From assembly GCA_022316685.1 (NCBI GenBank), contig JAKJHU010000061.1, positions 2,665,709 through 2,729,708 of the forward strand: DNA of 64,000 nucleotides, given 5' to 3'. Source of the stretch: Progne subis subis. Taxonomy: Eukaryota; Chordata; Aves; Passeriformes; Hirundinidae. The notes under the pieces were generated by a model. That model saw only the letters and a list, made by a program, of their open reading frames with translations. It ran no database searches and was not told the origin of the DNA. The stretch's first letter is position 1; each line of letters begins with the position of its first letter. This document shows positions 1 through 15,095 of the stretch, one piece after another. Made by a program: the position numbers and the translations under genes.

Positions 1-198
1 ACTGAACACTGCGCTTAAAACCACTCTTACAACCTACACTGAGTACCCAAAGCACTGGAAACAAATCTGAATTTCAGTTTTGCAAATGGAGGCTCTAAGC
101 ACACCAGAAATAATACAATTTAAATTTTCTGGAATCATATTTCCATTACATATTTATATCATGTTAATATATCATTAATATTAATAAATTTTAATACA

Positions 199-400
199 GG
201 AACACAGAACAGTTGAGGTTAAAGGGGACCTCAGGACATCTCTAGTCCAAATACCTGCTCACAGCAGAGTCAGCACCGAGGTCAAATGAGGCTGTCAGGG
301 TTTTATCAGCCTGGTTTTGAAAACCTCTGGGGATAAAACCTGCACAGTTTCTTTGGGGAACCCATTCCAAACACAGGACATTAAACACACCTGTATCTTA
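199..400 (-). mobile_element. CR1 LINE 3' fragment, reverse orientation
   Basis: The + strand reads like the complement of a CR1 3' region. It has a 'gttgaggtt..aaggggacctc' block, then 'ctagtccaaatacctgctcacagcagagtcag', then 'ggttttgaaaacctctggggat' and 'ggggaacccattcca'. This is the usual order in avian CR1 tails read antisense. The copy is clearly diverged, truncated and non-coding. The outer edges are approximate, especially on the right. Confidence 0.75.
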
Positions 401-1233
401 CCTGTGCTTACCCAGTTTAAGGGAGCTAGGCCAAACACATTGCAACGAGTGGTGTAAGATGAAAATATGTGAACAAAATGGAACTCATGTCTTGGTTTAC
501 AAGTCAGATTTGCATAAATATGTGCAAAGTAGAAAAGGTAGAATCATAGGAAAATAGTGTGAGAAATTAAAGCTGGCTTTTGTGTAGACCAAATTAGTTT
601 GGTATAAATAATGGCGATACTATGGTGTACTGCTTGTTTTTAGATGCTTTCAATACCAGATGAAAGCATCTTCTAGACACAGTTTTTGAAAAAGGTGAAC
701 CTAATCCTTTGAAATCTATCCTAATACATGCAGGGTTGGTGCTGGTCCAGACTACTTCTTATTTCAGCAAAAATTTGTATTGTCTTTTTTTTCTTTCTTA
801 GAAACAAAGGCAGAAACTATCAATATAAGCAAGTTGAAAATTTCCTTTGGAAGAGTTAGGGGCATGAGCATTGTAATTATAGTTTGGGTGAAAATCGGGT
901 AATCTGTGAATTTTTATTTGATTCTTGCTCAGTCTGCTCACTGGATGCACTGGCTGCTATGAATAATGGGTTGTTCTCGTGCAAACAGCCATTAAAAACC
1001 CATTTGGAATAACATAATCAGTGGCTCAATTTGAAATCTGCAATTTGTTGCTTTACTGCATAATCTCTAGTGGTGTTTCTGTAACTTCCTTGGATCATTT
1101 TAATAGGTTATCATAACTGGGAAACAGTAAAAGGATTGCTTCAAAATGTAGTTTGAATTTTTTACTGGTTCCATCCAAGAAAACAATGTGTAAAATGAAC
1201 GGATCTGTGCACAGCAAAATGTTAGATTTTGCC

Positions 1234-1254
1234 TTTTTTTTTTTTTTTTTTTTT
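1234..1254 (+). repeat. Poly(T) tract
   Basis: An uninterrupted run of 21 T. No retroposon body is recognisable beside it. Confidence 0.95.
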
Positions 1255-3408
1255 CTTCCTCATGAATATTATAAATTAAGCTCAGTTATCAAGCATGGAC
1301 TTTTCTTACGCACTTCTGACATTTCTATGTGGAATAATCACTTAAGTGGCTTTTTATTATAGGTAGTGACTATAATGATGGAACAATATTAAAAGAATAT
1401 GGCTTGTCAAAGAAATTAAGTTATTATCCATATTCTGCAGCATAGCTACCCCTATGGAATAAAAATGGCATTCTCTAATTTGCAAAGTGATGTTATCAAC
1501 ATTTCAAGTCCATTTAAGCTGATTCTTAAGTTATACTGTCACTTTTAAATTTAAACACAGCATACAATAAGGGATGAGACAATGATACAAACTAAGTATG
1601 CAGCAGTTTTTCCAAAATATATTTAAAAAAAAAAAAAAAGTTTAGGGGAAAAAATATGCTGCAGAGAACAGACTCCAAGAAGAAAAGCGAAGCCTAAATA
1701 CCCAACAGGTAGAACATCTAACAAGTACCACATCAGACAGAACAAGTCACTTTGCCTTTGCTCCCCTCCCTCCCCCAGAGGGAAGTGTGGAAATACACTT
1801 CCACATATTTTACATTTCCCCCACCAGCCTGCTCCAGTGGCACAAATTATTTCTCTCCCAGGCTTCCTCCCGGCCATGCAGAGCTGATGAGCCCTTCAAG
1901 GCCACCACAGACAGATGTTTTTCATAGGAATCCTGTGGTTCCCAAGTACCAGAGGCTCTGTAATTTCACTTAATGCTGTTAAGTTTCTGGGGCCCACAGC
2001 ACAGCCTAAGTCTGAGACTCATTTCGGTGTTCTGTAATGCTCTACAAAGTAAATACCTATGTGGTGACAGAAAATTTAAAGGAAAGTTTCAAATAAAGCT
2101 CAACAAGTAAGCTAATGGTGATACTTAATGTACTTTTAAGAATGTAATGACACATCACTACCAGGTGCGGTGGTTTGCTGCTTTTCACAGCAAGAAAAAG
2201 TACTTTCTTCCTGAGTGAAACTGCCGTGACTTGTATTCTGCTGAGGCAAATACCATCAGACTTTTCACATCTGTTATTTATATACCAAAAAAGGCCACTG
2301 TATTTCTTTGTACGTTGACAAAAATAGCTTATCTCAAAGTAATCCTGCCCCAAGGCTTATTCGGGGTAGTCCTTGCCTAACGTAGAACTTCCTGTGTTGG
2401 TTATGCCCTGGGCTCTTACTGAGCATCCACCCCATCTTCTCAGCTGTTTGTAGCTTGTGCCATTGGACAACCAGCATAAGAACTTGATCCAAATTGGGTA
2501 AGGAAACTTTTGCAATAAACAGAACTAAATGCAGGATTCGGCCAGCTCAAAATTCTCTAAATTGGTTTCTTAAGCTATCAAAACTAGTCACTAAAATTCC
2601 ATTAACTGCAATTATTTTGTTCCTGGTTTGAAATTCTAACTTCAGGTACACACCACAGGCAGGTCTGTGGAAGACTGAAAAAGTGGAGCAGTTTCAGATG
2701 AAAAAATCATTGTCGCGGAAATTGTCTTAGTCATTTTATAAAACATTTTCATACAGGAGGTTGATTTTAAAAAATCATTTAAAATCTAGTAAGTTCTATT
2801 TTTATAGAGTTTTTCCTGAATTCCAAACACATTTTATAAAACTTGTTTCATTTTGTCAGCACTGATATAATAATTTTGGGCTACACAATCAAAAGATTTT
2901 TGTCTTCTGCACAGAACATGCAATGCTCTGTCAACTGCCCATCATCGTTAACCAAATCAATAACTAAACGTGTAAATAGTTATTTTCTGCATTTTCATAT
3001 CATTTTTGGCACGGCACTGAGCAGAGCACCAGTCTCTAAGCAAACTCAGAGCTCAATTTCTCAATTCCCCCCCTGGTCTGCAGGTAAGGCCTGGAGACAT
3101 GACAGAGTTCCTGTATTTTTAGAACCCCACAAAAGCAGGTTTTCAACATTCTCAACATACACAATATACTCAGTTATACCAGGAGCCTTTACCTTTTTTA
3201 AAAGCTTTTAGTGATCTCTACCTCAAATATCAGGGAGCAGAAGTCTGGAAATAATTAAGTCTTTAGTCTGGAAATAATTTTAGTTCACGTACCTTTGACT
3301 GGTCCAGGCATTTCAGCAAAAAAGTCTCATTTCTGTCAATACTTGATGCAAGCAGAGAGAAACGAGGACAAAGACTTGAAACAGATTAGAAGTAGGAAGT
3401 TGGGGTTT

Positions 3409-3410
<2 letters not shown>

Positions 3411-3444
<34 letters not shown>

Positions 3445-3455
3445 CTTTTTTTTTT
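3411..3455 (+). repeat. Long poly(T) tract with one interruption
   Basis: A 45-base T tract broken only by a C at 3445. It may be the tail of a minus-strand retroposed sequence, but nothing recognisable flanks it. Confidence 0.93.
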
Positions 3456-6400
3456 ACATTGGTGTCACATTAGCAACCTTCAGAAAACAGGAAGAGTTGA
3501 AACAGAAGAAATTGAAGTGGCATTTCAATCTCTCCGTATCCTTTATCACTATTTAATTAGGAAGCTCTAAACAGAATCTTTGAAATGTGGGGGGTTTGTA
3601 CCCTGCTTTCAGTTATATTGTCCTGAAATACAATGGTAGGGTTTTTAATTTATACTCCTAAAGCTAATTTTCTTTTAGCTTTACTGTAAAGAGCTCTCTT
3701 AAGATATATTGGGAAAGAAAACAATGATGGAGAGAAGACACTTGCCATATATGAAATGCTAAACTTATCCTGCGTGGGTGCTGTCCACCTGCATCTTCTA
3801 ATGGTGCCCTGTGGGACAGGAGAAAGTAACCAGGTGGGAAAATGCCTCAGGAATGTTAAAAGTGTTTAGGTCATGCTCAACAAATCTCCATAAACTTGTG
3901 GAAAGCTGCAGGGAAAACACGGCACAGTCAAGTGCAGTGAAAAGGTAAATTTAAAAAATTAGATTTTTTGGGTCAAGTTCCTAAAGAGTGCTCAGGTAAC
4001 AGAGTGAACAGCACTGAGGGGCGCGGGAAGGGACCACTCTTCCTTATACAAACACTTGTTTAAAATAGGGATTGGGATGGCTGCAACCTCCTCTGCTGGT
4101 AGACTGAGAGAATCCCAAACTGGAATATGCATTCCCAGTAACGTTTAAAAATTAGCATCTCTGGCCTGTATAAGTTCCATATTTTGGAAGATACAGCTTT
4201 TATTTTCCCTGTGATGAGCAGCTGCCCAGTTCAGCAGCTGCCCAGACACTGCACCCTGTCCCTTACTGGGCAGCAGCGAAACTGGAATGCTTTAATTGTC
4301 TAATATCCACTTCAGTGGGAGCTCTTTCTTTTAGTACTTCTGGGGGTAGACTAATGCCAGAGGCCTCAGTGGATTTTCATTCCAAACAGCTTTATTGATC
4401 CTGCAGAGTTTTGCCTGTTGTTTGGACTGCTTTCCACTTATTTCTGCAGCCCTGATTTAGCAGGCCTCTAATTTTGGTGGTGGAGAAATATTTCTGTCTT
4501 GTTCTTACCATCTTTCTTGCCTGTCACATCGTTATTCAGGGGGCAGAAAAGCTCCTAACGGGGCCCAGGATTACTGCTTAAAATCCTCCTGGTTTCTCCC
4601 ATACCCTGAAATGCTCCCAGTAATTGGTTATGGCACTGCAGACGCTTAAAATCTGTGAATCTAGAAAATACTTGACATTCTGAACTACTTTACAGTGACT
4701 CATGCTTCTGCTCTACAGACTCAGTCTGTCCAGATGGAGAGAATTACATGCAGCAAGTAGTTTCAGCTCTGCTGGGAGATACTTTCCTAAAGGAATGTGT
4801 TCTCACCTCTAAGTGAGATCTTCTTCTGGAGGATTACTGCATGCTACAGTCAACAAACCAAGGGGGAAAAAAGATGCACATCTTATAATAGAACACTGGC
4901 AGGAATCAAATCATACAAACAGATGATTATGGGCATTTTACATAACCAGTCAAAATTAGTTTGTCTTCAGTTTGATCACATTTCTGGAGCCCATTATATT
5001 TTATGCCACTTTGAGACTGACTGTTATTAAGTTAAGGTGAATTTACTTAAAGTGGACACTTAATTTAAACAGTACTAATAATTGCAGCAGTATGCTGGAC
5101 CTCGTAACAAATCAAAAACACGTATAAGCATTTAAAATTCATTATTTAGATCACTCAGTATCAAATTCCAAATGCTAAAACTGCAAACTGCTTACTCTGA
5201 GAGGCTTAAGGAGGCAATAATTAATTAAAGCAAGTTACAACAAAAGCAAGTGGCTGTTTGGATATTTGCCACTATCACAGAGGTTTCAGGGCTTAGCAGA
5301 ACCTTTTGAAGTTTGATCTAAAATCTCTAAATCTTGAATAAGTGACTCTGGAATCAGGGTCCTTCACAGCATCCTTTGACTCTTCCCGTTTATGTGGATG
5401 AACAGGCTGCTGCAATGGCTAGAAGTAACAAAATACAGAGCACCAGTATTACACTGCATTAGTCCTGTTTAATTTTTATTTTCTCTTTCTAATCAATCTA
5501 TTTATGTGTTGCTTCCTCAGTCGCAATCTCTATGCAAGATTATTTATATTAATTAAAATTCAAAATATTGTCGTGCTCAGAGAAACTCAGCTAACTTCAG
5601 TTGTCTCAATAGACAGCAAAGTATCGATTTAAACTATGCACAAAGCTGAGCCCACTGTCAGGCGCTGCACAGGAGGGAGCTCTGGGGCTACACTCCTCTC
5701 TCAATTCATGTCCCCATCAGGAGTTACACCCCCCACACCACTGGTACACATCTCCACATCTCTGGGTGCCAAGTGGAAAAGGTCCTACTCCAGGTGTTTA
5801 AAACCCTTCATCCTTCAAATGCACCTAAAAGTTTTGTCAGGGGTGTGAGCAAGTGAAAGCAGCAATTAACATTCTTCCTGTGCTGCTGAGGAAATAGATT
5901 CCAAAGATCCTGCAACTACACATTTTAAAGAACTTTGCAAAGTTAAATGAAAAGAAAGTATCTTCCAGGATTGCTGATTACTAGTTTTTCCTGTGAGGGC
6001 AGTGATGCTGAGAGCAGCACACAGTGTCTCACTGTCAGAGGAAGATACAGACAGTGGGATTATCATTTCCATTTGCTTATCCAACACTGACAGCCAGCAC
6101 AACTCCCTTCATAGATCACACAAAACTTCTACTTCAATCTTAGCATCATAAAGTGAACCACAGGGTCTGAAATAAACTTTGTGCAGGTACTTTAAACGCC
6201 CCTTCTGTGATGGAAGCAAAATGTTTTCAAGTGTACCCCAGGTCTGGAGGTTTTTAGTTCTCAATTCAAACAAGCAAAATGGAACCAACACATTTCCTGC
6301 TTAGCCCAGAAATTACAAGAATTAATCTTGTTCTACTTAAAAACTATTTCTGCCTTTGCTCTTTTCTCAGTATGACTTGGTATCTTGAAATGCCTCACAA

Positions 6401-8013
6401 CAGAAGTACTGAGTTCACCTTTCCCCTTGTTCTTAAGGGATGTGTCTGATCCCCCAGCTCTGCCAGTTCCACCCGCAGCCCGCACGCTGCCGGTACCTCC
6501 TGAACAAAGTTGGGAGCCTCAGCCCCCTGCAGAATCAGGCTGAAAGCGTTTCATTCCAAAATCTTCTGAAACCTTTAGAGTCTTTCCATGGTAACATCTC
6601 AAATCCTGACTTTGGGAAATCTTGCTGCTCAGTACAATCATTGTTCTGAAGTTCTGCCCTTCTTTGTTATTAAAGTACAAAGCCACAGGAAAACCTGTGG
6701 AGGGAACTTTGAAATTCTTGTACCATCTCCTAAGGACAAATATTTTTGACATTTACTTCCACAATTGTATAATATCAGCAAAGCTGCTTAGGTTGGGCTT
6801 TTTCAAACATTTATTTCTGTAAATACTGTACCAGAATACAGTATTAAAAATCTTCTAGGAAAAATAGGATCTGCTTTACCTTCCCTTTGTTCCAGAATAG
6901 CAGCACCTGGTTTTATCATTATTATACAGTTTTCTATCTTTTCCTATGTTCCTTTACTTGAATATTCATTAAAGAAAACATTCCAAAGGCTTAAGTCAGT
7001 AAAAATATTGTTACCTAAAATACATTTTAATGTGTAAGTAAACACTGTATTGGCCTTTTTGACCTCTTCATGCAGTTTGTATCAAGAATATTTCCTTTTC
7101 TATTTCTTACACTGCTACTTTTCTCAGCTCCAGCCATAAGAAATGCTTTCTAGTTTATTATATGTCTCTAGTTTAGATTTATATCACTATTTCTAAAAAT
7201 AAACATATCTAACATATCTGTTGATTTTGTAACACACTTGGTGGCTCGACAATGAAGAAAAAATTGTATTTTCAATGCTTAAAAACCTCAAAAGATTTTT
7301 ATTCTTTTATCCTTTCATCAAATTTGCTCCTGTGTATTTCCCATGTTAGGAAAGAGTTAACAACCTCCAGCCAGCAGACTGCAATCAACAGGTTGCTCTA
7401 ACAGAAAAATAATAACCCTAATCCATCTTTTAAAGTTTAGGAGGTTGGACTAAATGATGAAGAAATACCGATTAAAGCCCTCTGAAAAGCTGAAGTGGGG
7501 CCAGAACTGAAATGCTTTGTGTTTTATGAAAAAAAAATCTTTCTCGTTGCTAAGTGAAAGAAGAAGCATCACAATTAAAAAAAAAAAAATTGTAACTTTA
7601 AAATTTCTGTCTTGCCATCTAGAATTGAATTCTCTCTCTGTCCATAGAAAACGATAACAAAACACTTGCTAACCTTTAGGTGGCCAATTCACAGGCAGGT
7701 GGAGAGGTTCAGGTCCCTGGAATAGCGTTGAAACAAAAGCAGCATCCTGTTTTCTTTTTTCAGTGTCTTTCTCTTCTCCTTTTTATTTTTTTTTTGTTAA
7801 GCATTTGAACAGTGAAGGGTGGGTGGTGGGGTGTGTGCAGAGAGAGCAGGGGCTGCAGGCAGCCCACGCTGGTGTAGGAAGAGTTTTAATGGCCGATGCT
7901 GGGAATATGGTTTGCCTGCTACAGTGTCTGCACTACTGCAGCTCTGTGTGTGGGCGTAAAGAAATGACACGACTGGGTTTCAAACCATTACACTGAAGAT
8001 TTGCAAACAGTTT

Positions 8014-8038
8014 AAAAAAAAAAAAAAAAAAAAAAAAA
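8014..8038 (+). repeat. Poly(A) tract of 25 bases
   Basis: A pure run of 25 A. A short (GTT)n tract follows at about 8111-8124. Confidence 0.95.
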
Positions 8039-11000
8039 GAACACACAACCCCACTAGGCACAAATGAAAAATTATTACTTTTCTCCTTTTATTTTTTTCT
8101 AAGGGTTTTTGTTGTTGTTGTTGTTTTCACTTAGCAGATGTAATCCAGTGAAGTTTCTTCCTCAGCCTCTAAAGGGAAAAAAAGGTAAATTGAGTATTTA
8201 GGAAGGTTTTATTTTTTATGGAGTGTGAATATTTTGTTATCTTTTTTGCTGCTATTTTTTAATTAAACTACAACAGCCTTGTGAAGGATATCCAGATTTC
8301 CCCAGTGAAAGTCTTCAGAGGATACCTACATTTCTGCTTTAGAACATGCTAAATAGGTGCCTAAATCTTGGTAGCACCACGGAGCACAGTACAATAGACA
8401 GAGCAGCCGCTCCACAGCTGGCCAGGCAGGACATCTGAGCCCAGGACTATCCCTTGAAAATTCCACAAAACACAGCTCAAAAAACCAAGACATGCTGGCA
8501 GCCCACTTTTGTTCAGTAGTCCAGCAACACCTCAGGTTTGCTGATCTAAATTGGGCAGAAAACAGACTTGAATGTTTGTTGTAACTACTGGGGACCAACA
8601 GGAGTGAGACAAAGGGGCTGTTCCCTGACACATCATGGGGAATGAGAGGAAAATGGGATTTCAGCTGATAGAAAAGTGCTGACACAAGTGACAGTGACTA
8701 AAACAGTTATGAACACGCTGTTGTTGGGAGGGACAGGTGGAAGGTTTTGTCAGAAAAGCAAGAGCACTTCTCAAACATATTTTTTACCACAAAAAGTGAA
8801 AGACAAAACAGCTTTAGAAAGCAACTTGAAAACTTAAAGGAATCTTTACGATTTGGCTGCTCCATGATAGTAAGGGGCTGACACTTGATAAATGTGTATC
8901 TCCAAGTATGTTGAGAAGAGAAAGCCAAGTTGAAAATCTCGTGCTTGGACAGAAGGCATGGGCACTCTGGGGTGCAGGTGTCCATCTTTTCACACAATCA
9001 GACGAGCCCCAAATCAAGCAGGATTTCTGTTGCCTTTGGTGTTGTGCTGACAGTGAAAAGCAGAGCAGCTGCATGCACAGGGAAAGGGGAGGGAAAGAGG
9101 GGAGACTCTGGGTGGTGCCCCCGCTGCTGTTCACTGCAGGGTACCCCTGGCAGTCATTTGCCTCCTCGCCCAGAGCAGAGGAGCCAGAGCTGAATGTCAA
9201 ACCAGCACAAGTTAGTGTGAGTAAAACCAGCAGGACTGGACTGGAGGGCTTCAGACTGCTGATCCCAAACTTTGACAAAGACTGATAAAGGAGTTAAACA
9301 GTGAATCACCCAACAGCAAATGTAAAACCATGCTCAGTTCTGTGTCTGTGTGGTAAAACTCTGATATTGCCATTATTACACAGCAGTACAACCTGACTTG
9401 CCACTGAGTGAGGTCTGGCTACTGGCCACAGGAGGAACTTAAATTCTTTTTCCATGTATACACTAACAGCTGAAGTCAGCTCCAGGAAAACTTTGCTGGG
9501 GAAATATCTGTGTCCTCAGCTGATACAGAAAAGTGAATGTCTGGAGAGACAAGAAATCTGCCTGCCAGCAGGGTTCCATTCATGCAGACCGAGGGCCATT
9601 GCACAGCCTGATGTAGTTTGCAAGCTGACATTGCTTAAATCAATTCAGTAAAACTGCTCCTTTTGCTGGCATTGAAAACTTCTATGTGTGTGGATAGAAG
9701 TAAAAGAAAAGAGCCACAACTTTTTTTATTACTCTTTCTCTAAACTCCTAATCTTTGTGTTCTGTCTGCCCAATGCTGACCCTTTTTGCCCAGTTAAACA
9801 CCATGAATTATTAATGGGTGGTATCAGCTCAATCTTTTATTATGATCCATATTTAAAAAAATAGAATTAATTACTATTTTCTTGACTCGGTTTGAAAAGT
9901 GTAGTAATAAAATACAATCCTGAAGCAGCAACTCTCAGAGGTGTATGTGTTGCTCATTTTTGTCCCAATATGACACTGACAACTATTTCATGACTCTGTA
10001 GCTGCTGTATTTCACCATTTCTCCAGGCAGGTGAAGAAGGACCTGGAATGTCTAAATGCACCTTAATCCTCCTCTGAGGACTAATCCCCATGAAGAACCA
10101 TTGTGTGATATGGATATTGGTTATACAAACAGCAATAATTCTTTTATAGACATGAACTCTTAAGTTTGAATGTACAGAAATCATGGTTGCCTACACATCT
10201 TTCATTTGATCATTTCCAGAATGGTACTTAAGATGTTTTTTTCCCAAAGATCACAGCTTTGTGAGTTGGCAGAATCTTTTAAAGTGACTATTAAAAATCT
10301 GGGGGAAAAAAATAAATACGTAAAAATATTCCAAAAATTACATTCTTTTAAACTGGACAGCCAACTACCTCCCTCCTATCAACATTTCATAACAGCTACT
10401 AAGACTCATCTGGCTGTTTATTCTGTTTGTTGAGCCAGTAAGAACTACCACCCAAAGAGGAGTATAACCCTCACAAACTGGTCAGGCCATACCAAGAGAA
10501 AAACAAAAAAAAACAGCTTAAAGACAAAAATGTGCTTGAACAGCAAAAGGGAGAGACAAAGCTTCATTAGAAGCAAACATGGGTCTCCTTGCCAAAAAAG
10601 TCAGTTCAAGGAAAATTAAAACAGAAGGCAAAAGTAATGGATCCCATAGGGAAAAGACTCAAGGGCTGCTGAGAAAATGCTAAGGCAGCCACAAAACTGA
10701 AAAGGTTCAGCTGGTTGCAGGCACAACCTCAGTGGTTCACTAAGAATGAATTTTTCCTTTAAAGTCCGTGGGTTCTTTCCACAGCCCAACAGCAGGGCTG
10801 GACAGACAGACACTCACCCAAAGGAGAAAGGAAAAAAAAGGAAAGGAAAAAGTCCAGCCTCAAACCATCTGCCATTAAAATCCCATAGACCTTTTTTCCA
10901 AATGTAGTTTTAATGTGTTAGGTAAGGCTCTAAATGCTAAATCATCACACAGTTTGATTTGGGGCTTTATTTGGTTTGGGTTTTTAGTATTAATTCACCG

Positions 11001-14000
11001 TAAGCAGATATGGTGAAGGGTTGTTTTGTGAACTAATTTACAAGGATAGCCTAAATCCAAAAAAACTCTTGGACATCAGAGAGAAAAAGCAGATGAGTCC
11101 AGGTTTGTTCCTGAAGTATCAGGTGATAGGGTGGGAATGAAGAGCTCCAGATCCTTCTCCTTGCCCATATCTTCCTTTTGCTGACAGTTGAAAGGTTAAA
11201 AACTGGAGGATGTTGTGGTACCTCTGCCACCAAAGAGATGTTTTGCAGGAGGAACAGGAAGGGTCTTTCCAGATCCTATGGAGTGCAGGATTAATGAGCT
11301 GCAGTTTTTTCGGGCATATCACATCACAAACATGAGTAATTATCATTATGACACACTTAGAAGTAATGTAGCTTTCAGAGGAACAGTTGCTCCAACTCGG
11401 AAAGGCAACAAGGTTCAGTGGTTTGTACGTGCACAGACTACAGATGTATTCATTTTTCCATCTGTTTCTTATTTGTCAGAGAAAAACAGATAACTCAGAA
11501 CTACTGACAGTAGTTAGAAATGTTCTAAAGCCCACCAAGCACACTGACTTTAATGTGTTTTACAGAGAAAGAGAATAGAATTTGACAAGGTCATTGATCA
11601 CTTGAACCAACTCAGATCAATGTCAAAACCAGTAAAAGGAAACATCAGTAACTATAAATAGAGAAACACTCCCAACACCATGACCCCAGGCCAGCACCAG
11701 TCACCAGCAAACCCACTGTCCACACCATTCAGACAACTCAATTATGTATTTCTTTTTATTTTCCTCCTAAGTTTTTATGTAGTTGTGGTTCTTCCCAACA
11801 TGATGTCAAGGAAACCCTACATTCCTGTAGCTTAGTATCCAGTTCTTCATTGCTATTGACACACCAAAATTTTGGATTTTGAACCAGTTGATACACTGTC
11901 CTTCCCATTATGAAGGGATACCATAAGCTGGGTAGAGTTAAAATGAGACCTTTTTTGAAAGTTCACCTCTTCCAAAATGCCTGGGAGAAATTTGCCAATT
12001 AAATCTTCTGTTTATTATTTCATTAATCATTTTACATATCAATATTCTATTATGCTATATGCTATCCACTGAAAAATAGTGTAACTTGACTGGTGTCTTC
12101 TTATTTAGCTCTGTCTCAATTCCACTCTTACATTACCTTTGAACAATGTTGAGTTCCTCTGACAAACAATATTTTGTGAATTTTAGCTGCCAGCTAAATT
12201 TCAAGCGGTTACAATTATTTTGCAGTTTCACACTGCTTCTATCTGTGTCATACTTTTATCCAACAGTTATACAGATTTTCACTGGCAGAAGAGGTGCTAT
12301 ATACAAATATATATAGATATATGAACACTGAATTTAGGATGCACTGCAGGGAACAGGAGCTCTTCAAGCCCTGGGGGTGCCACAGTGGTGTCCCCTGTGC
12401 CCACGCTGAGCTCATGTGGAGCACATGAGTCACATCCACACTGCAGAGCACCAGGGCAGGCTCAGATCTGGCGCTTTGCTTCTCACCCTGGGGTCTGAGA
12501 AGCTCTTCCACCTTCCACACAACACTCACCTGTTCCAGGAGTGCCCATGGGGGGTTCCAGTTCTCACCTCGTGCTTTAGGACTGCAATTCTTACCCTGAG
12601 TGCCTCATGCATGGATAACTGCAGGATAAAGGCAGGGAATGGTCTTGTGAAAGAGCACTCCTGGCAGAGAGAAGTTTATTATTGCACTGGACTGGGATTT
12701 CAGTTGTCTGTCGTGGTGAGAGGTATTTCTGTCCCTCTCTCCTTTGGGTCTCACGGAGCTTTGCTTTTATCTGTCGTCAAGGAAACACCAGGGTTTTTTC
12801 CCCCTTGCTCATTAATGTCTGCATTTTTGTTTCCATAGCTACAAAGGAACCTTAGTGTTTTAAAATAGCAGTAATTAGATTACCGTGACTTCTTCAAATT
12901 TATTGACACCATTAATGGCTCCGATTTTCAAAAGCAGACACTGAAATTGTATCAGCAGTTTTTCAGCTATTAACGTGTTATCTCCTTGTCCTGAAATCCT
13001 GGGTAAATGCTCAGAAAAGTCTTCAGCATCCAGACACTCACTGCAGCCAGACTCGGGCTGCATCCGTGGTGCTCTGAAATTACTGAAAATAGCAATAGTA
13101 ATGCTCTTTACTTGGATTGGTTTCAATTTCTGATGGTCTCCTGCGAAGGATTGCACAGGTTCTGTTGTGAATCTGCTCGTATTAGCATATTACAGATCCT
13201 TTGTGATTTGATCCCAGTAGAATAATCTGGAAGAATTTTTACAGCCAAGCCTCTAGGCAACTCAGGATGTAGGAACATGGGAAAAGCACAAAGAATTGGG
13301 AGTAGCAGCATTGTTAACAACTGGTATTACTTAGCAGGGACATAATTCATGTTTTAAGGAAAAAAAGTGACACTCCTACAGTGTCTGTGGCTCTATGCAC
13401 CCTCCTACCACCCTGAAATTGTTCCTGTGCTGCCTTCTAGCACTTTTCACTTACTTGTTACCATTGCCTATTTGAGGTGCGCACAAAGCACCACAAGTGC
13501 ATATTCTGTACCCCCACCCTTTCTTTCCTGCCCTGAGGCAAGGACAGTGCAAGCATGTGCCAGCAGCGGTGTCACCACTCCTTGTGCTGAGCCCCAGCCA
13601 GACACACAGCAGTGCCACACTGGAACTGGAATAAAATTAACCAGCATCTTAAAAAGCTGTAAGAGGTGGGCCATCCAGATTCCACCTATTGTTTTGGAAA
13701 AACAAACTCATGACAGTCACCAACTTAAAATGCAGGCATAGCAAAAAGGTGACAAGTGGCTAAACACATATAAGTGTGAACAAGGAAGTCTTTTTAATCT
13801 AAAATATTAGTTCCTATTTTTCATAATGGATTTCAGTGCAGCCTCGAGGCTCAGGCTTTCTATTACCATAGAAACAGTATCCTGTGTCTCTGAGGACCTG
13901 CTGTAGCTGTGCTGTTATGGAAACAGACATCTGAACAGCTCAACTCATGTCTGTGTTCCTGTGATTGTGTTTGTAAGGATCCACTGCTAAATTATCCTTT

Positions 14001-15074
14001 CAGGATTCATTTTATTAAAAACTATGTCCATGGAGTACATGGTAATTTAATAAACTCCTCAAGGCTTCTCCAAATTAAAAATATAGCGACGGAAAAATAT
14101 ATACATTAGAATTACCTTGCCCCTTCAATAATTACCAACCTCTCCTAATCCCTACAGCAAAGGTTTGGGGTAAAGATGGGTCTGTCCTCCCCAACAAACA
14201 TTAAAAAAACTACTTCAGGAAAGCAAATTTTGATGTCATGTTCTGTGCAAGGACTCCTTCACACACCCATCCTATGTGCCAGCATGGAAATGAAATTCAG
14301 AACATAAGAAGGTACAGGGTGAAAATGTGGCTCACATGACTGAACTGGGAATTCTCACATTTTCATTCCAGGTGAACCATTCTTTGTCTCAGAAAAGCCA
14401 TCCGAGACAGATTTCAGAAAAGATAACATGTGAGTTGGAAGCTCAACTCCCACTAATTTTTTTTCCTGGGAATTGAGTCCTTAGCTGATCCTAGAAAATC
14501 TCCTCAATGTTTTCATATTTGTAACATCTGAGATACTACTTCTTAAATATTTCACTAGCATTCTGTGGGCATGAGTAGTTTGTATTTTCTTGAATAAAGC
14601 CATAAAAGAATCAGGAACACAACTAAAAGGCGTTGTTCAGGGTTAATAGTCAGCTGTAAAGAGCTTCCTGCCTAATTACAAAGATTTTTCTATGTAGTTA
14701 CTGCAACTTAAGACTGTAAAATCACACCTTTTATCTTCTTTTTCTTTAATCAAAATCATCCATAGCAAGATGGTCCTTTCCACACCACCCTAAGAAGGTT
14801 ATATCCTATCTCTTTATTCCTACACCAAATACTGGTTATTATGGCTTGTAAATGGAACATTTCCTATCCACTGAATATCTGAATATCTCTGATTAAAATA
14901 GCATTTTATAATGTTTAAAGAAATCGCCCAAACATAATGCATTTGTAAGTATAATTCAAATACCTCCACTGAACTTCAGGGAAGGAGGAAAATAAAAGCT
15001 ACTCAGAAATGTGTCAGTTTTGAAACCCAGGTCTTTTCCCTTCTTGAGAAGGGATGCAGTGATACCTCAGCGAT

Positions 15075-15095
15075 ATCATCATCATCATCATCATC
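15075..15095 (+). repeat. (ATC)7 microsatellite
   Basis: Seven perfect ATC units in intergenic sequence. Confidence 0.93.

Noticed and set aside
7440..7465. Short CR1-like phrase (ggaggttggactaaatgatg)
   Set aside because: Only about 20 bases fit a CR1 tail and the flanks do not continue the match.
8814..9285. 154-codon minus frame with a signal-peptide-like start, overlapped by a 125-codon plus frame
   Set aside because: The minus frame begins at TTG, not ATG. Frames are open on both strands at once, and neither resembles a known family or has exon context.
12416..12838. 140-codon plus frame
   Set aside because: Starts at GTG, mixed composition, no recognisable domain, and an antisense open frame overlaps it.
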